Shown one piece after another: positions 15,355 through 23,731 of a stretch of 44,495 nucleotides of DNA. The position numbers and the translations under genes were made by a program. The notes under the pieces are model-generated. The model was given only the letters and a program-made list of their open reading frames with translations. It had not been told where the DNA came from and did not search any database. How positions within the stretch are numbered: the stretch's first letter is position 1; every line of letters begins with the position of its first letter. Source of the DNA: Sphingobacteriales bacterium (lineage in GTDB: Bacteria; Bacteroidota; Bacteroidia; Chitinophagales; Chitinophagaceae); contig JACPOD010000005.1 in the NCBI GenBank assembly GCA_016185185.1, positions 1 to 44,495 of the forward strand. Reading direction: 5' to 3'.

Positions 15355-16548
15355 TTAAAATAATGAAAGCACATCAAATTTCAGATCTATCAACCCTTCA
15401 AACTTTCCGGTATTAGTATTCCATTTTAACCGGAATGGCAGGTATAAATTTTGTGCTACCCGAAAACTCAATGAAAGATCAAACTTAAAAGCACTTTTAA
15501 CTTCGTTCGGATATATGCCTTTTATGATATTTTGATACTCACCTCCGCCAAATACCTCAATTAGCGAAGACCCGTCAGATTTTGCTTTTGCCAAAACTTT
15601 ATTAATACCGGCTTTTGCGCTAAAAGTAGTTCTGTTAAGTACTTTTAAAATATTAAGAGTATCCTGAGTAATGTTATAAAAAGCACCAGCATAAAAATCA
15701 TAATTCCTTACTGAATCTTTTTTGGAACCAAATCCTGCAATAAATTCAAGTTTGTTATTGATCTTACTCCATTTATTATTACCATAATTTCCCTCGTAAC
15801 CCCAGGTTAATAATGGGGCTCCGGAGATTTTCTTTTTTATATCATCATATTTGCCGGTAAGCTTTTCCCATTTGGCTCTCGCTGTTTCTATTTCCTCATC
15901 ACTTATTAAGCCACTTAGTTTATTAAAGTCCAGTGTGGCGCTAAACTCCTCTATTTGCTTATCTGCTTTTTTACTTTCTTCTATATCGTTTGGTGCAGGG
16001 TTGGGCCGGTTGGCAATGGCATCTGCTGCATCCGTAGCTTTCTTTATATGAACAAGCACTTCCTCAATGTCAGAAGCTGATATCTCTTCATAGAAAAGTT
16101 TCCAATTTGTAACTCTTTTATTAATTAATGCAACAGTAAGAGAAGAATTAAGTTCACTAATTTTATTTTCTTCTCCCATTACAGCTCCTAATCCAATTTG
16201 AATGTTCCTGACCCATCGTAATTTTCTAAAAAACTTATCTTCCCTCCTGGTTGAATCAAAGATTCTTATTAATCCATAGATCGTTGATTTAACCTGCACC
16301 TCACCATCTCCCTGTTTAAGAATACCATTCTTTATTAATGCCTGGTAATATCCATTTCCGCCATTAAACAGATCCGTAACAATTGATTTAAAATTTTTAT
16401 TGGGATCTGCAACATTTTCTTTGGCTACCTGTTTTGCTTTTTCTTTTTTTTCCTTAATACTTTTTGCCAGGTCTATAGCTCCATTTTGAGTGGCCCCCTT
16501 TATCGTAACCAGCAGCAACAGAAAAGGTATAAATATTTTTTTCAGCAT
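15355..16548 (-). CDS. Exported protein of unknown function, possible outer-membrane barrel
   Basis: A 397-residue protein with a likely signal peptide (MLKKIFIPFLLLLVTIKGAT), then a Lys/Glu-rich helical segment to about residue 230, then a beta-rich C-terminal half with alternating aromatic residues (for example FYAGAFYNITQDTLNIL and LSLSFRVAQNLYLPFRLKW). The chain ends in Phe, as many barrel proteins do. No family was recognised. It starts five bases after the stop of the 91-residue gene, so they form a pair, with the GH19 remnant downstream. Confidence 0.7.
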   Translation of the reverse strand: MLKKIFIPFLLLLVTIKGATQNGAIDLAKSIKEKKEKAKQVAKENVADPNKNFKSIVTDLFNGGNGYYQALIKNGILKQGDGEVQVKSTIYGLIRIFDSTRREDKFFRKLRWVRNIQIGLGAVMGEENKISELNSSLTVALINKRVTNWKLFYEEISASDIEEVLVHIKKATDAADAIANRPNPAPNDIEESKKADKQIEEFSATLDFNKLSGLISDEEIETARAKWEKLTGKYDDIKKKISGAPLLTWGYEGNYGNNKWSKINNKLEFIAGFGSKKDSVRNYDFYAGAFYNITQDTLNILKVLNRTTFSAKAGINKVLAKAKSDGSSLIEVFGGGEYQNIIKGIYPNEVKSAFKFDLSLSFRVAQNLYLPFRLKWNTNTGKFEGLIDLKFDVLSLF

Positions 16549-16553
16549 AGTAT

Positions 16554-16829
16554 TTATTTGACCTGAATTCGCAATGATTTTATGAATTTATCTTCTGTAA
16601 TATCTGTTTCGTTTAAAATATTGCCAGATTGTATAAACTTTACATTAATCGTTGCAACATCTGCAGCAGGATCCTGAAACCCTGCAATCAGGGCAGTATA
16701 TCTTTTGGGTTCAAGTTCAACAGATTTCGAACCACTTTCCTGAAAATGGATCGTTTCGTCTCCCACTTTAATAACAATCTGACAACCTTCACTATCCTGC
16801 AGCAAAACTTTTACATTTATTTTTGACAT
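16554..16829 (-). CDS. Small beta-rich protein of unknown function
   Basis: A 91-residue protein beginning MSKINVKVLLQDSEGCQIVI, with alternating hydrophobic residues suggesting a small beta sandwich. No signal peptide or recognised motif. It lies five bases upstream of the exported 397-residue protein, so the two probably act together. Confidence 0.65.
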   Translation of the reverse strand: MSKINVKVLLQDSEGCQIVIKVGDETIHFQESGSKSVELEPKRYTALIAGFQDPAADVATINVKFIQSGNILNETDITEDKFIKSLRIQVK

Positions 16830-17198
16830 AACATATTTTTTTTGCCTGCTCTATATCCGTTTTCAGCTTCCCGTTTTTTTTGTCAATCCTTTATAAAATA
16901 AGAATTTTACCATTGGATATTTAAAATCATTGCTCCAAAAAAATTGGTTTAATGGTTAATGTTCCACTATTATTAAAACACGAAAAGTATAAACCGGGGA
17001 TGGGGTTATTCTTACCTAAATTATATCAATCATCAAGTCAAAACAATACCTCAAACTGGTAATTAATAACAACATGGTAAAATTATTTTGGCATCAACTT
17101 ACTTACAATGGTAGTTTCATCGTTTTTTAAAAGGGTATTTCCCCCATTTTGCAAGTAAAAAATTTTAAAACCTCCCTTTTTCACCCAATCTTTGCGCC
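16830..17198. other. Intergenic region between divergent genes
   Basis: This 369-base AT-rich stretch separates the 91-residue protein gene from the DinB-like gene. I see no ORF, RNA gene or strong hairpin. AATCTTTG at 17187-17194, five bases before the DinB ATG, resembles a -7 box one base from consensus; if used, the mRNA would be nearly leaderless. Confidence 0.5.
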
Positions 17199-17639
17199 AT
17201 GATTACACAACATTTAATACAACTTTTTACAAGGGATCTTTCTAAATTAAGAGAAGAAATCAATTTATATACTGAAGAAGAAAAGCTTTGGGAAATTAAA
17301 GAAGGCATCAGCAACAGTGCAGGTAATCTCTGTTTGCATCTTTGCGGTAACCTGCAACATTTTATTGGTTCTGTATTGGGCGAATCTGGTTATATACGGA
17401 ACAGGGAAGCCGAATTTAAACTAAAGAATATTGCCCGTACCAAATTACTGGATGAGATTGATGCCACCCTGTCGGTAGTAACAGATACCCTCGAACAGGT
17501 AAGTAAAAAAGACCTGGAAAAAGAATATCCATTACATGTATTTGGAGAGCCTATGAATACTGAATTTTTTTTATTGCACCTGGCAGGTCATCTTAATTAT
17601 CACCTGGGGCAAATTAATTATCACCGGAGACTTATTTAG
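17199..17639 (+). CDS. DinB/DUF1572-like four-helix protein
   Basis: A 146-residue, mostly helical protein with histidines placed as in the DinB/YfiT metal-binding fold: HLCGNLQHFIG near residue 47 and HLAGHLNYHLGQINYHRR at the C-terminus. Members bind a divalent metal, and some act as thiol transferases; activity here is unknown. It converges on the aminotransferase gene and overlaps its end by eight bases. Confidence 0.82.
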   Translation: MITQHLIQLFTRDLSKLREEINLYTEEEKLWEIKEGISNSAGNLCLHLCGNLQHFIGSVLGESGYIRNREAEFKLKNIARTKLLDEIDATLSVVTDTLEQVSKKDLEKEYPLHVFGEPMNTEFFLLHLAGHLNYHLGQINYHRRLI

Positions 17640-18918
17640 CAATTTCTTTTATTGCCGTAACCAGCCGGTCTAAATCTTTTAAAGAAGTATATACATGTGG
17701 TGTTACCCGCACCACGTGTATGTTTTCCCATTCAATGCCTACGGCATGAATTTTATATTTAGAGATCAGTTCGGCAGATACGTCTCCCGGTTTTTTTCCT
17801 GCAATGGCAATGGTAGCAATGGCACAACTCATATGGGGAGTTACTGGTTGCATAAAAGAAACTTTAGGCATGTCCTTTACTTTATTAACCCAGTAATCTT
17901 TTAAAAATCGCAAGCGGTCTTCTTTTCGTTTGTTTCCAATGCCAGTATGAAAATCTGCTGCTGTACCAATGGCCATTTCGCTGGCGAAGGAACGGGTACC
18001 CAGGCTTTCAAATTTCCGGATGTCGGTACCGTCAGGTTCATTATTACTCAGCAGGGCCCACACATTTTTTATTTTTTCTTTTTTAATGTATAGCATTCCG
18101 CTGCCAAATGGGGCACTCAACCATTTGTGCAAAGAAGTGGCAAAGTAATCGCATTCCAGGTCTGGTATAGCAAAATCAAAATGCCCAAACGTATGGGCAC
18201 CATCAGCAATAACTTCTATGCCCCGCTTATGTGCTTCCTGCGCAATCTTTTTTACCGGCATTATTTGCCCGGTCCAGTTTATGAGGTGTGTTACATGTAC
18301 AATTTTAGTTTTAGCGGGAAATGCATTGGCATACATTTTTACGATCTCCTCTTCATTTTCCATCGGCAATGGAAGATTGATCCAAACTAATTTTATACCT
18401 TCCCGTTTTTCTCTTTGTTTCCATGCATTGATCATGTTTGGATAATCCTGCTTGGTTAGCACCACTTCATCACCGGCTTTTAAATTCAATCCAAAGATTA
18501 CTGTATTCAATCCTTCCGTAGCATTTCGGTTGATGGCTATTTCTTCAGCATTACATCCTGCCAAATCAGCAAGCTTGTTTCTTAATGCTTCTCTGCCCTG
18601 GTCTAATATCTGCCACATATAATAACTCGGGCCTTCATTCCAATACTGGTAATAGCGTATATGAGCATCCTGCACCACTTTAGGTTGTGGACTTACCCCG
18701 CCATTATTAAGGTTAAGAATCTCAGGCGAAACGGTATAGGATTGTTTCACCCAGTTCCAGAAGTCCTCATCGTTCAGTGCATCCGTTGGCGTTTGTGCAT
18801 GAAATTTATCAAACTGCTTTACAGCTTCCGTTGTAAAACTATTATTGGCAAAAGATAAAAAACTTACGGTACCGGCTGCAGAAGCTAACCCTTGTAAAAA
18901 ATGGCGGCGGGAATTCAT
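17632..18918 (-). CDS. Tat-exported class V aminotransferase family protein
   Basis: A 428-residue PLP enzyme of the class V (isopenicillin-N epimerase/cysteine desulfurase-like) family. The N-terminus MNSRRHFLQGLASAAGTVSF is a twin-arginine signal, pointing to folded export. The PLP site shows NRNATEGLNTVIFG, IADGAHTFGHFDF (Asp239, His242) and TSLHKWLSAPFGSG with Lys265 as the Schiff-base lysine. The substrate is unknown. Export of this enzyme type is common in Bacteroidota. Confidence 0.88.
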   Translation of the reverse strand: MNSRRHFLQGLASAAGTVSFLSFANNSFTTEAVKQFDKFHAQTPTDALNDEDFWNWVKQSYTVSPEILNLNNGGVSPQPKVVQDAHIRYYQYWNEGPSYYMWQILDQGREALRNKLADLAGCNAEEIAINRNATEGLNTVIFGLNLKAGDEVVLTKQDYPNMINAWKQREKREGIKLVWINLPLPMENEEEIVKMYANAFPAKTKIVHVTHLINWTGQIMPVKKIAQEAHKRGIEVIADGAHTFGHFDFAIPDLECDYFATSLHKWLSAPFGSGMLYIKKEKIKNVWALLSNNEPDGTDIRKFESLGTRSFASEMAIGTAADFHTGIGNKRKEDRLRFLKDYWVNKVKDMPKVSFMQPVTPHMSCAIATIAIAGKKPGDVSAELISKYKIHAVGIEWENIHVVRVTPHVYTSLKDLDRLVTAIKEIAK

Positions 18919-18963
18919 GTCGTGTAGTTTGTATGAAGGGTATGAATTATCTTAAATCAAAAA

Positions 18964-19170
18964 TCCCCCCATAAAGGGAGGACTTGCAGATTGACAAACA
19001 CTAAAGCTACTCAACAAGCAAATGTTTTATTAGCCTAGTAAAAATGATGTACGTAGAAAAAAGTCTGTTGGTTTTATTACGGTGGAAAAGAAGATTCAGG
19101 AATCAGGAATAAGAAATAAGAAATGGGGGATAAGAAAATCATTCATCATTCATCAGAAATCCTGCATCCA
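18964..19170. repeat. Word-array intergenic region before the aminotransferase gene
   Basis: The gap between the anti-sigma and aminotransferase genes holds a degenerate palindromic core CCCCCCATAAAGGGAGG (18965 on), an array of ATCAGGAATAAGAAATAAG words (19090-19124) and ATTCATCATTCATCA (19141-19155). No coding potential is seen. It fits the word-like spacers found elsewhere in the window. Confidence 0.5.
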
Positions 19171-19188
19171 CCATCTGTCAACTGTCAT

Positions 19189-20031
19189 CTACAAACTCCC
19201 CACCATGCAAACTTTTTCAATAGTAGGACTCTTGCTGCCACCTTTAGGTTCTATACTTACAGCAAAAGCACCGGCACCGGAAATATCTTTTTGGAAACTG
19301 GCTTCAAACTGCCCATTATTGTATTCAAACACACCCGCATCAACAGGTTTGCCATCCACCATACCCCATAATTGATATTGTTCGTTGGCAGAGAGCTGTG
19401 GCAGGTTGGCACTCAGCAGCAATACTTTTTTAGTTTGAGGTTGCCAGTATAATAAAATGAAGTTGCCATCTTTTGTTAAAGTATTGGGCTGATTGGTAAA
19501 CGGATTATACGCTACTGCTTTTACTTCCACCCTTTTGGTAAAAATATCCTGTACCAACTGCATTTGTTTTTTATAGGCAGCATCAGCTTCTTTGTACTTT
19601 GTATTTTCTGCCAGTAATTGTTGCTGACTGTTTTTTATTTCAGCAATTTCAGTACGCAAACTTTTTTGCTGGCTCCACATCAGTACTGCCAGTGCCGACG
19701 TTAAAATCAATCCCCCAACCATGGCCGCTACCGCTACCCTGCTAAGAGAAATAACAACACCCCTGCTTTGCGGCATGGGTACTACAGGAGCCTCTTCTTT
19801 TTTACCCGATGCAAATAGTTGCGTTAAGTTCCTGTTCATCTCCTGCTCACTTATTACGTTACCACCTTGTGCATAATAAGAAATCATGGCCAGTTCAATC
19901 TGTTCGATCTCTCTGGCTACTTCCGGGTATTGCGAAGCATACATAGCTACTTCTCTCATTTCCGTTTCGGGCAATGAGCCGGCTACGTATAACTCCAGTT
20001 TACCAGACGATATGATCTCCTGAACTGTCAT
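19189..20031 (-). CDS. Anti-sigma factor (RskA-like)
   Basis: A 280-residue protein. The N-terminal cytoplasmic part (about 1-90; SGKLELYVAGSLPETE) looks like an anti-sigma domain. There is one membrane helix at VAVAAMVGGLILTSALAVLMW, a coiled-coil stretch, and a C-terminal RskA-type domain (LPQLSANEQYQLWGMVDGKP, DAGVFEY). It should hold the sigma factor encoded four bases upstream at the membrane until released by a signal. No Cys-rich zinc motif is present. The end lies within a word-repeat region. Confidence 0.88.
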   Translation of the reverse strand: MTVQEIISSGKLELYVAGSLPETEMREVAMYASQYPEVAREIEQIELAMISYYAQGGNVISEQEMNRNLTQLFASGKKEEAPVVPMPQSRGVVISLSRVAVAAMVGGLILTSALAVLMWSQQKSLRTEIAEIKNSQQQLLAENTKYKEADAAYKKQMQLVQDIFTKRVEVKAVAYNPFTNQPNTLTKDGNFILLYWQPQTKKVLLLSANLPQLSANEQYQLWGMVDGKPVDAGVFEYNNGQFEASFQKDISGAGAFAVSIEPKGGSKSPTIEKVCMVGSL

Positions 20032-20035
20032 GCGC

Positions 20036-20584
20036 TTATCCTTCGTTAAATTGTTTTTTAAGTTCCATAATAGATGCCCTCAACCTTGTTTTTACAGTAC
20101 CTACCGGCAAATTTAATTTTTCCGCCGCTTCACTATGACTGTACCCCAGCATATATACGGTATCCACCACCTGCCGCTGCTCAGCACTCAGCACGTTTAA
20201 CATTTTACTTACACCAATCAATTCTGGTTTTGGTGATTCATTATGACTTTCCCTGATAAAACTTACCAGGTCAAAACTTTGATTTTTTTGCTGGTTTTTA
20301 AAGTCCCTGCTCCTGGTTTTATCAATGGCCATATTACGGCATATATTAAGCATCCAGGTAAACAAAGTGCCTTTGCCGGCATCGTAGGACTGGATATTGT
20401 TCCATACTTTGAGCATCGACTCCTGCAATACATCCCTTGCCAGTTCCCCATCTTCGTTGAGTACTTTTTTTATGATACCCAGTAAAGCCTGCCCATAGTT
20501 TTTATACACCATCGCAAAAGCCTTTTCATCTTTTTGCTGAAGGCGGAAAACCAGATCTGCTTGTATGGGCAATGCCTGCTCCAA
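20036..20584 (-). CDS. ECF-type RNA polymerase sigma factor (SigK-like)
   Basis: A 182-residue sigma factor with region 2 (LARDVLQESMLKVWNNIQSY, GTLFTWMLNICRNMAIDKTR) and region 4 (LSAEQRQVVDTVYMLGYSHS, GTVKTRLRASI helix-turn-helix). The frame appears to begin with TTG; no in-frame ATG fits before region 2 and a TGA lies just upstream. It is followed after four bases by its anti-sigma gene, the usual pair. Its regulon is unknown. Confidence 0.92.
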   Translation of the reverse strand: MEQALPIQADLVFRLQQKDEKAFAMVYKNYGQALLGIIKKVLNEDGELARDVLQESMLKVWNNIQSYDAGKGTLFTWMLNICRNMAIDKTRSRDFKNQQKNQSFDLVSFIRESHNESPKPELIGVSKMLNVLSAEQRQVVDTVYMLGYSHSEAAEKLNLPVGTVKTRLRASIMELKKQFNEG

Positions 20585-20775
20585 TTTAATTTGTCATTAT
20601 TCTGCATAAAGATATACGAAACAAGAATAAAGCTGGTTTTTGAGGAAGATGAAATTTTATACCAGCTTTTTTGCCCTGTAGCATCACCTGTTGTGTCACA
20701 AGCCTTTCATCGTTCAGTAATTCTGCTCAACAAATAGACAATCAACCGGTCACAAAAACTTCCTAATTTCAATCT

Positions 20776-21183
20776 ATGGAATCAGCAATGAATTTTCACA
20801 CCCGCAAATGGGTAAAACCCGAAGACCTTAACCCCAACCACAGTTTGTTTGGCGGAAGGTTATTGCAATGGATAGATGAAGAAGCTGCCTTATATGCCAT
20901 CATCCAGTTAGAGAACAAACATATTGTAACCAAGTTTATTTCGGAGATCAATTTTATTTCTTCCCCAAAGCAGGGCGACATTATAGAAATTGGTATTATG
21001 GCCACGCATTTTGGAAGAACATCCTTAACCATGCAATGTGAAGTAAGAAACAAACTCACCCGGGAACAGATACTCACCATCGATAAAATTGTATTTGTAA
21101 ACCTCGATGAAAACGGTAAACCGGTGCCGCATGGTAAAACAGAAATTACTTATGTAAAAGACAGGTTAAGTTCACCAGAATAA
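20776..21183 (+). CDS. Acyl-CoA thioesterase (hotdog fold)
   Basis: A 135-residue single hotdog domain protein of the YciA/BACH type: PNHSLFGGRLLQWIDEEAAL with the helix and likely catalytic Asp, IVTKFISEINFISSPKQGD, then FGRTSLTMQCEV. It would hydrolyse acyl-CoA to free acid and CoA in the cytoplasm. A second in-frame ATG (MNFHTRKW) four codons later is also possible. It is followed after ten bases by the cyclase gene. Confidence 0.88.
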   Translation: MESAMNFHTRKWVKPEDLNPNHSLFGGRLLQWIDEEAALYAIIQLENKHIVTKFISEINFISSPKQGDIIEIGIMATHFGRTSLTMQCEVRNKLTREQILTIDKIVFVNLDENGKPVPHGKTEITYVKDRLSSPE

Positions 21184-21193
21184 ATGCATCATC

Positions 21194-21859
21194 ATGTCCA
21201 CCTATATTGATCTCAGCCATATAATAGAAAACGGATTGGTTACTTACAAAGGGTTACCGGCCCCAATTATTTGTGATTACCTCAGCAGGGAAAACTCAAA
21301 ACAATTTTACGAAGAGGGAACCAGTTTCCAGATTGGGAAGATAGAAATGGTTAGCAATACCGGCACTTACCTGGACTGTCCTTTTCACCGTTTTGAAAAT
21401 GGTAAAGATCTTTCTGAAATATCGCTGGAAAGTTTTACTGATCTTGAAGCGGTGGTTGTTCGGGTTCCTTATACCAAGGCATTAGCGGTAACAGCAGATG
21501 CTTTTAAAAACATAGCAGTAAAAAATAAAGCAGTGTTGGTACATACCGGCTGGGATATACATTGGAATACGGAACTCTACTATGAAAATCATCCTTTCTT
21601 AACAGCAGATGCAGCAGAATATTTAAAAGAAGCCGGTGCAAAATTAGTGGGCATTGACTCGCATAATATTGATGATACAAGAGGAAAAACAAGACCGGTA
21701 CATACTACATTACTTGGCGCAGAAATTTTAATTGCAGAACATCTTTGTAATTTATCTTCTTTACCTAAAGATGGGTTTACATTCAGCGCTGTGCCTCCTA
21801 AGTTTAAAGGTGTGGGAACTTTTCCGGTAAGAGCAATGGCGAAGGTAGAAGTTATATAG
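21194..21859 (+). CDS. Cyclase family (kynurenine formamidase-like) protein with altered metal motif
   Basis: A 221-residue member of the cyclase family (PF04199): N-terminal YIDLSHIIENGLVTY, then SNTGTYLDCPFHRF, LVHTGWDIHW, and GIDSHNIDD. The usual zinc motif HxGTHxDxPxH is NxGTYxDxPxH here, so two His ligands (positions 55 and 59) are Asn and Tyr, while Asp61 and His65 remain. I believe similar variants exist in the family, so it may be a distinct subgroup with other metal use or substrate. Formamidase activity should not be assumed. It overlaps the convergent flavoprotein gene by eight bases. Confidence 0.82.
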   Translation: MSTYIDLSHIIENGLVTYKGLPAPIICDYLSRENSKQFYEEGTSFQIGKIEMVSNTGTYLDCPFHRFENGKDLSEISLESFTDLEAVVVRVPYTKALAVTADAFKNIAVKNKAVLVHTGWDIHWNTELYYENHPFLTADAAEYLKEAGAKLVGIDSHNIDDTRGKTRPVHTTLLGAEILIAEHLCNLSSLPKDGFTFSAVPPKFKGVGTFPVRAMAKVEVI

Positions 21860-23081
21860 CAAAAGTGGCAATTGCTTTTGCGGCAATCCAGCCAGTAGTC
21901 CATGCATTTTGAAAGTTAAATCCACCGGTAACACCATCCACATCTAAAATTTCCCCTGCAAAAAATAATTGCGGTATTTTTTTACTCTGCATTGTATTTA
22001 CATCTACTTCGTTTAGCATAACGCCTCCGGCTGTAACAAACTCTTCTTTAAAAGTTGTTTTCCCTTTTACGTTAAAACTGCCATTGCATAAAAGTTGAAT
22101 CAATTGGTTTTGCAATTTAGCCGGCAAATCGGCCCAGCGCATCTCATTTGTAATAGTGCATAGCCCCAAAAAATATTCCCACAACCGCTGTGGCAACAGG
22201 AAGGGGTTTTTATTTATAATTTTTTGCACAGACAATTGCTGCCGGTATAAAACAAATTTTTCCCGTAATGTATTTTCATTGTATGGAGGCAACCAATTAA
22301 TTTGTATAGCAAACTGGTAACTGCCAGCTGCCAACTCCCTCGCTCCCCATGCACTCAGCTTTAATACTGCGGGGCCACTCATGCCCCAATGAGTTATTAA
22401 TAATGGGCCCCGTACTTCCAGCTTTGTTCCGGCAATTTTTATTCTTACATCCGGCACACTTACTCCCATCAGTTCAGTAATCTTATTGTCCGGCATATTA
22501 AAAGTAAAGAGTGAAGGAACCGGCGGAACGATAGTATGCCCCAGTTTTTTTATCCAGTCGAATTGTGAAAGTTTTGGGAAACCCCCACATGCCAGGCAAA
22601 TATAGTTAGCAACTTTACGTTGGCCATTTATCATTATAATTTCCCAACCACTACTTGTCTTCTGTAAACTGTCAACAGCTGTGTTCATCAAAATTTCCAC
22701 CCCATACTTATTTGTTTCCCTCAATAAGCAATCAATGATCGTTTGCGAAGTATCAGTAACAGGAAACATTCTTCCGTCTGTTTCCGTCTTTAGTTTTACG
22801 CCTCTCTCTTCAAACCATTGAATAGTATCTGCAGTAAAAAATTGATGAAAAGCTTTTTTTAAAAAATTAGCACCCCTGGGGTAGTTTCTTATCATTTCAT
22901 TAATATCAAAACAACTATGGGTAACATTACATCTTCCGCCACCGCTAATTTTTACTTTTGCTAACAGTTTATTTGACTTTTCAATAATAGTAACTTTCAA
23001 AGCAGGATTCATCCTGGCAGCATTTACGGCACAAAAAAAACCGGCTGCTCCACCACCAATAACGATCAGATGTTTCTGCAA
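21852..23081 (-). CDS. HI0933/YhiN family flavoprotein
   Basis: A 409-residue FAD protein: N-terminal dinucleotide fold IVIGGGAAGFFCAVNAAR, KVKISGGGRCNVTHS, YICLACGGFPKLS, GPLLITHWGMSGPAVLKLS and C-terminal LDVDGVTGGFNFQNAWTTG that completes the FAD site. Length and motifs fit the HI0933 (BaiN-like) family, whose substrates are mostly unknown. The frame starts with TTG at 23081; there is no suitable ATG before the FAD fold. Confidence 0.88.
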   Translation of the reverse strand: MQKHLIVIGGGAAGFFCAVNAARMNPALKVTIIEKSNKLLAKVKISGGGRCNVTHSCFDINEMIRNYPRGANFLKKAFHQFFTADTIQWFEERGVKLKTETDGRMFPVTDTSQTIIDCLLRETNKYGVEILMNTAVDSLQKTSSGWEIIMINGQRKVANYICLACGGFPKLSQFDWIKKLGHTIVPPVPSLFTFNMPDNKITELMGVSVPDVRIKIAGTKLEVRGPLLITHWGMSGPAVLKLSAWGARELAAGSYQFAIQINWLPPYNENTLREKFVLYRQQLSVQKIINKNPFLLPQRLWEYFLGLCTITNEMRWADLPAKLQNQLIQLLCNGSFNVKGKTTFKEEFVTAGGVMLNEVDVNTMQSKKIPQLFFAGEILDVDGVTGGFNFQNAWTTGWIAAKAIATFAI

Positions 23082-23140
23082 TGCTTAAAATTTGTTACAA
23101 ATAAAGAGTATTTTTATTTAAGTTCGATCAATTCAATGCT

Positions 23141-23731
23141 ATGGCCAGTGTCATCACTAAAAAAGAATTACAGCAACTTCCTGTTATTCCCTACGAAAAA
23201 ATAAGGGACTATTTAAAAACAGGTCATATTTTCTTTAGTTCGGGTAGTTATACTTTTTCCGGAATCATACAAAGGCTTACAAAAAGTGTATGGAGTCACG
23301 TGGCCATCATTTATAAAGATGAAGAATTAGGGAGAGTAATGGTGCTGGAGGCTGAACCACAGGTTGGCATACGGCTTATCCCTTTATCTAAATATATACA
23401 TGATTACAAGGGAACGAAACGACCCTATAAAGGACAAGTAGTTATTGCACAACTAAACTTTGAACTGGAAAAACAGAACCTGAACAAAGGCATTAGTTTT
23501 GGCCTGGATGAATTAACGAGACCATATGATAACTGGGAGATCATTCGCATTATGCTTCGTATTTTATTCCGCACCGGTAAAAAAGAGAAGAACCGCAGTT
23601 ATATATGCAGTGAGTTAGTAAGAGATGCTTTTGTAAAAGCAGGAGTATTAATTAAAATGCACGACAGCTATATAAGTCCACAGGAAATATGGAAGGACGA
23701 AAGAGTGGTAATGAAATACCGTGTATTATAA
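23141..23731 (+). CDS. Permuted papain-like (YiiX/YaeF, C92) cysteine hydrolase
   Basis: A 196-residue protein with the permuted NlpC/P60-like order: LKTGHIFFSSG, then WSHVAIIY with His53, VLEAEPQ with Glu70/72, and late YICSELV with Cys156 as nucleophile. No signal peptide was seen. The family is proposed to cleave amide or ester bonds in lipids or peptides. The stop abuts the convergent FAD oxidoreductase gene. Confidence 0.83.
   Translation: MASVITKKELQQLPVIPYEKIRDYLKTGHIFFSSGSYTFSGIIQRLTKSVWSHVAIIYKDEELGRVMVLEAEPQVGIRLIPLSKYIHDYKGTKRPYKGQVVIAQLNFELEKQNLNKGISFGLDELTRPYDNWEIIRIMLRILFRTGKKEKNRSYICSELVRDAFVKAGVLIKMHDSYISPQEIWKDERVVMKYRVL

Noticed and set aside
21194..21859. Kynurenine formamidase acting with the trp genes
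   Set aside because: Two zinc ligands are replaced and no other kynurenine pathway gene is near, so the specific name is not supported.
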